A stretch of 64,000 bases of DNA from Betaproteobacteria bacterium (GTDB lineage: Bacteria; Pseudomonadota; Gammaproteobacteria; Burkholderiales; JAEUOS01), in the NCBI GenBank assembly GCA_028292405.1, contig JAQGMJ010000040.1, positions 1 through 64,000 on the forward strand, given 5' to 3'. This document shows, piece by piece, positions 62,031 through 64,000 of the stretch; position 1 is the stretch's first letter, and each line of letters opens with the position of its first letter. A program made the position numbers and the translations under genes. The notes beneath the pieces were generated by a model that was not told where the DNA came from, made no database searches, and saw nothing but the letters and a program-made list of their open reading frames with translations.

Positions 62031-62577
62031 ATGACCCGCGAAGAGATCGTCAGTGAATTCAACCGGCTGCTCGACGACCACGTGGTCTGGCGCCGCGGAC
62101 ATTGGGATCACCGCTCCTACAAACTGGCGTTTTTCAAGCTATTTCGCGCGGCCTACGAAGGCGGCTTTTTTCCGCCTGCGCGGGCGCTACGCGCTGACCG
62201 GCGAGCGGGTGCGGGAAGAAATCATCGAGACCTGGATCACTATGGCCTCTCCTAAGAACACTTATAAGCTCGGCCTGCTACAACAAATGGCCGTGGAATG
62301 GGATGCTAGCGCCCTATGCTGTGAATTCCTTGCGCAAAAGACGACGAGAATCGGTCCGAATACTGCGTCGAAAATGCGCGCGAGGGAACGGCCCTCGCTG
62401 TGCTTTTCTCCTTGTTTCGGCCCGATTTCGTCGCTTTCGCTATCGCAAGGAATTCACCGGATAGGGCGCTTGCGCTACGCCTGGTATATGGACCCGGCGC
62501 ACAAAATGACCTCCACCGGACGCTGGAAAGATACGCAGGAAATGAAGGCGATGCCGCCGGCCGGCAAATCGCACTGA
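62031..62577 (+). pseudogene. Frameshifted small ORF interrupted/extended by a palindromic element
   Basis: MTREEIVSEFNRLLDDHVVWRRGHWDHRSYKLAFFKLFRAAYEGGFF shifts frame at T6 (62166-62171); one fewer T gives ...GGFFRLRGRYALTGERVREEIIETWITM..., continuing to ...RYAWYMDPAHKMTSTGRWKDTQEMKAMPPAGKSH. Confidence 0.6.
62305..62473. repeat. ~169-bp imperfect palindrome (MITE/ERIC-like element candidate)
   Basis: GC(T/A)AGCGCCCTAT...GTGAATTCCTTGCG / CGCAAGGAATTCAC...ATAGGGCGCTTGC arms; symmetric about 62389 with central CGAGGG-AACGG-CCCTCG. Confidence 0.85.
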
Positions 62578-62586
62578 CGGAAAGCC

Positions 62587-64000
62587 ATGAGCAAGATTGC
62601 AGGCATCGATGTAGGCGGCACCTTTACAGACCTGATTCTCGTCGACGACGAGACCGGCGAGGTGAAGCTCGCCAAGGTGCCGACCACGGTGGAAAACCAG
62701 GCCTTCGGCGTGCTCGCCGCGCTGGCTTCAGTGGGTGCCGACCTGAAAAGCCTGGCCGCCATCATCCACGGCACCACCACCACAACTAACGCGATGCTGG
62801 AACGCAAGATCGCCCGCGTCGGCCTGATCACCACCCGCGGTTTTCGCGACGTGCTGGAACTCGGGCGCCGCACCCGGCCCAAGGCGTATGGCCTCACCGG
62901 CACCTTCGTGCCGCTGATCCCGCGCGAGTTGCGCACCGAGGTGGACGAGCGCATGGATGCGGAGGGCACGGTGTTGCGCCCGCTGGACGAGACCCAGGTG
63001 CGGGCGGCGGTGGAAGTGCTGCTCAAGGGCGGCGCGGAAGCGGTGGTGATCCACTTCCTGCACAGCTATATCAATCCCGCGCACGAGCAGCGCACGGCTG
63101 AGATCGTGCGCTCGATGTGGCCGAACGGCTTTGTCACCGTCGGCCACACCGTGGTGGCGGAATACCGTGAATACGAGCGCGGCGTCACTTCGGCGGTGAA
63201 CGCGGCGGTGCAGCCGGTGCTCTCGCGTTATATCGAGCGCTTGCAAACGGAGTTGAAGAAGCAGGGCTTCGCCAAGGAGTTGCTGGTGATGCAGGGCAAC
63301 GGCGGTACGGTGGCTTCGTCCATCGTCGCCGAAGCCGCGGTGAACACCGTGATGTCCGGCCCGGCTTCCGGCGTGATCGCCGCTGCCTATACTGGCGTGC
63401 AATCCGGCTACCCCAATCTCGTCACCTACGACATGGGCGGCACCTCCTCCGATGTTGCGCTGATCAAGGATGGCTTGCCCTCGGTCTCCAGCGAACTGGA
63501 GCTTGAGTATGCGATGCCGATCCACGTGCCGATGGTCGATGTGCACACCATCGGCGCCGGCGGTGGCTCGCTCGCCTATGTGGACAGTTCGGGCATGCTG
63601 CACGTCGGCCCGGAGAGCGCGGGGGCGACGCCGGGGCCGATCTGCTACGCGCGCGGTGGCACGCGGCCGACCATCACCGACGCCAACCTGGTGCTCGGGC
63701 GCCTGAACCCGGACAAGCTGCTGTCGGTGCAAAGCCCGGTGCCGATGGCGCGCATCCGCGAATTGATGGTCGAGCACGTCGGCGCGCCTCTGGGGCTGGA
63801 TGCGGATGCCGCCGCCGCCGCCATCCTGCGCATCGCCAACGACAAAATGGCCGGCGCGGTGCGCATGGTCAGCTTGGCGCGCGGCCACGACCCGCGCGAC
63901 TTCGCGCTGTTCGGCTTCGGCGGCGCCGGCCCCCTGCATGCGGTGGCGCTGGCACGCGAACTGGCTATCCCGAAGGTGCTGATCCCGGCGCGCCCGGGTC
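62587..64000 (+). CDS. Hydantoinase/oxoprolinase family protein, HyuA-type (3' truncated by window end)
   Basis: ATG at 62587: MSKIAGIDVGGTFTDLILVDDETGEVKLAKVPTT; HGTTTTTNAMLERK; VTYDMGGTSSDVALI; GAGGGSLAYVD; FGFGGAGPLHAVALARELAIPKVLIPARPG. Open at window end, so absent from the ORF track. Confidence 0.95.
   Translation, partial: MSKIAGIDVGGTFTDLILVDDETGEVKLAKVPTTVENQAFGVLAALASVGADLKSLAAIIHGTTTTTNAMLERKIARVGLITTRGFRDVLELGRRTRPKAYGLTGTFVPLIPRELRTEVDERMDAEGTVLRPLDETQVRAAVEVLLKGGAEAVVIHFLHSYINPAHEQRTAEIVRSMWPNGFVTVGHTVVAEYREYERGVTSAVNAAVQPVLSRYIERLQTELKKQGFAKELLVMQGNGGTVASSIVAEAAVNTVMSGPASGVIAAAYTGVQSGYPNLVTYDMGGTSSDVALIKDGLPSVSSELELEYAMPIHVPMVDVHTIGAGGGSLAYVDSSGMLHVGPESAGATPGPICYARGGTRPTITDANLVLGRLNPDKLLSVQSPVPMARIRELMVEHVGAPLGLDADAAAAAILRIANDKMAGAVRMVSLARGHDPRDFALFGFGGAGPLHAVALARELAIPKVLIPARPG

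Overview
GC-rich chromosomal window, read as betaproteobacterial (Burkholderiales/Oxalobacteraceae-like) from gene content and order. No rRNA, tRNA, CRISPR array, transposase or prophage was recognised. Blocks: (1) 0-2 kb, end of a minor-pilin-like gene, then ribD-ribE. (2) 2-20 kb, accessory block: c-type cytochromes, TetR, aldo/keto reductase, two Bug/TctC binding proteins, alpha-2-macroglobulin + PBP1C, 2OG-Fe(II) oxygenase, AsmA-like. It separates ribDE from ribBA-ribH-nusB. (3) 20.5-33.5 kb, housekeeping: ribBA-ribH-nusB-thiL-pgpA-cinA, recA (clear LexA box)-recX, GGDEF/EAL, DUF2889, sucCD, terC. (4) 33.9-47 kb, co-directional signalling island: CHASE2 Ser/Thr kinase, PP2C phosphatase, FHA, CHASE2 adenylate cyclase, MBL cAMP-PDE-like, cNMP-binding/rhodanese, GAF-GspE/PilB-like ATPase, GAF-HD-GYP. 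(5) 47-64 kb, catabolic island: LysR, two-gene molybdenum hydroxylase, SDR, 6-hydroxynicotinate-reductase-like Fe-S protein, UPF0280 (ApbE-superfamily-like), DUF1185/AA_synth, Tat-signal nicotinamidase, Liv-type ABC transporter with fused LivHM, frameshifted ORF containing a ~169-bp palindrome, and HyuA running off the window. Main hypothesis: block 5 is a nicotinamide/nicotinate catabolic system using the reductive 6-hydroxynicotinate route, with UPF0280 as possible flavin transferase for the reductase and HyuA(B) as ring-opening lactamase. All assignments are from reading motifs; no database search was run.
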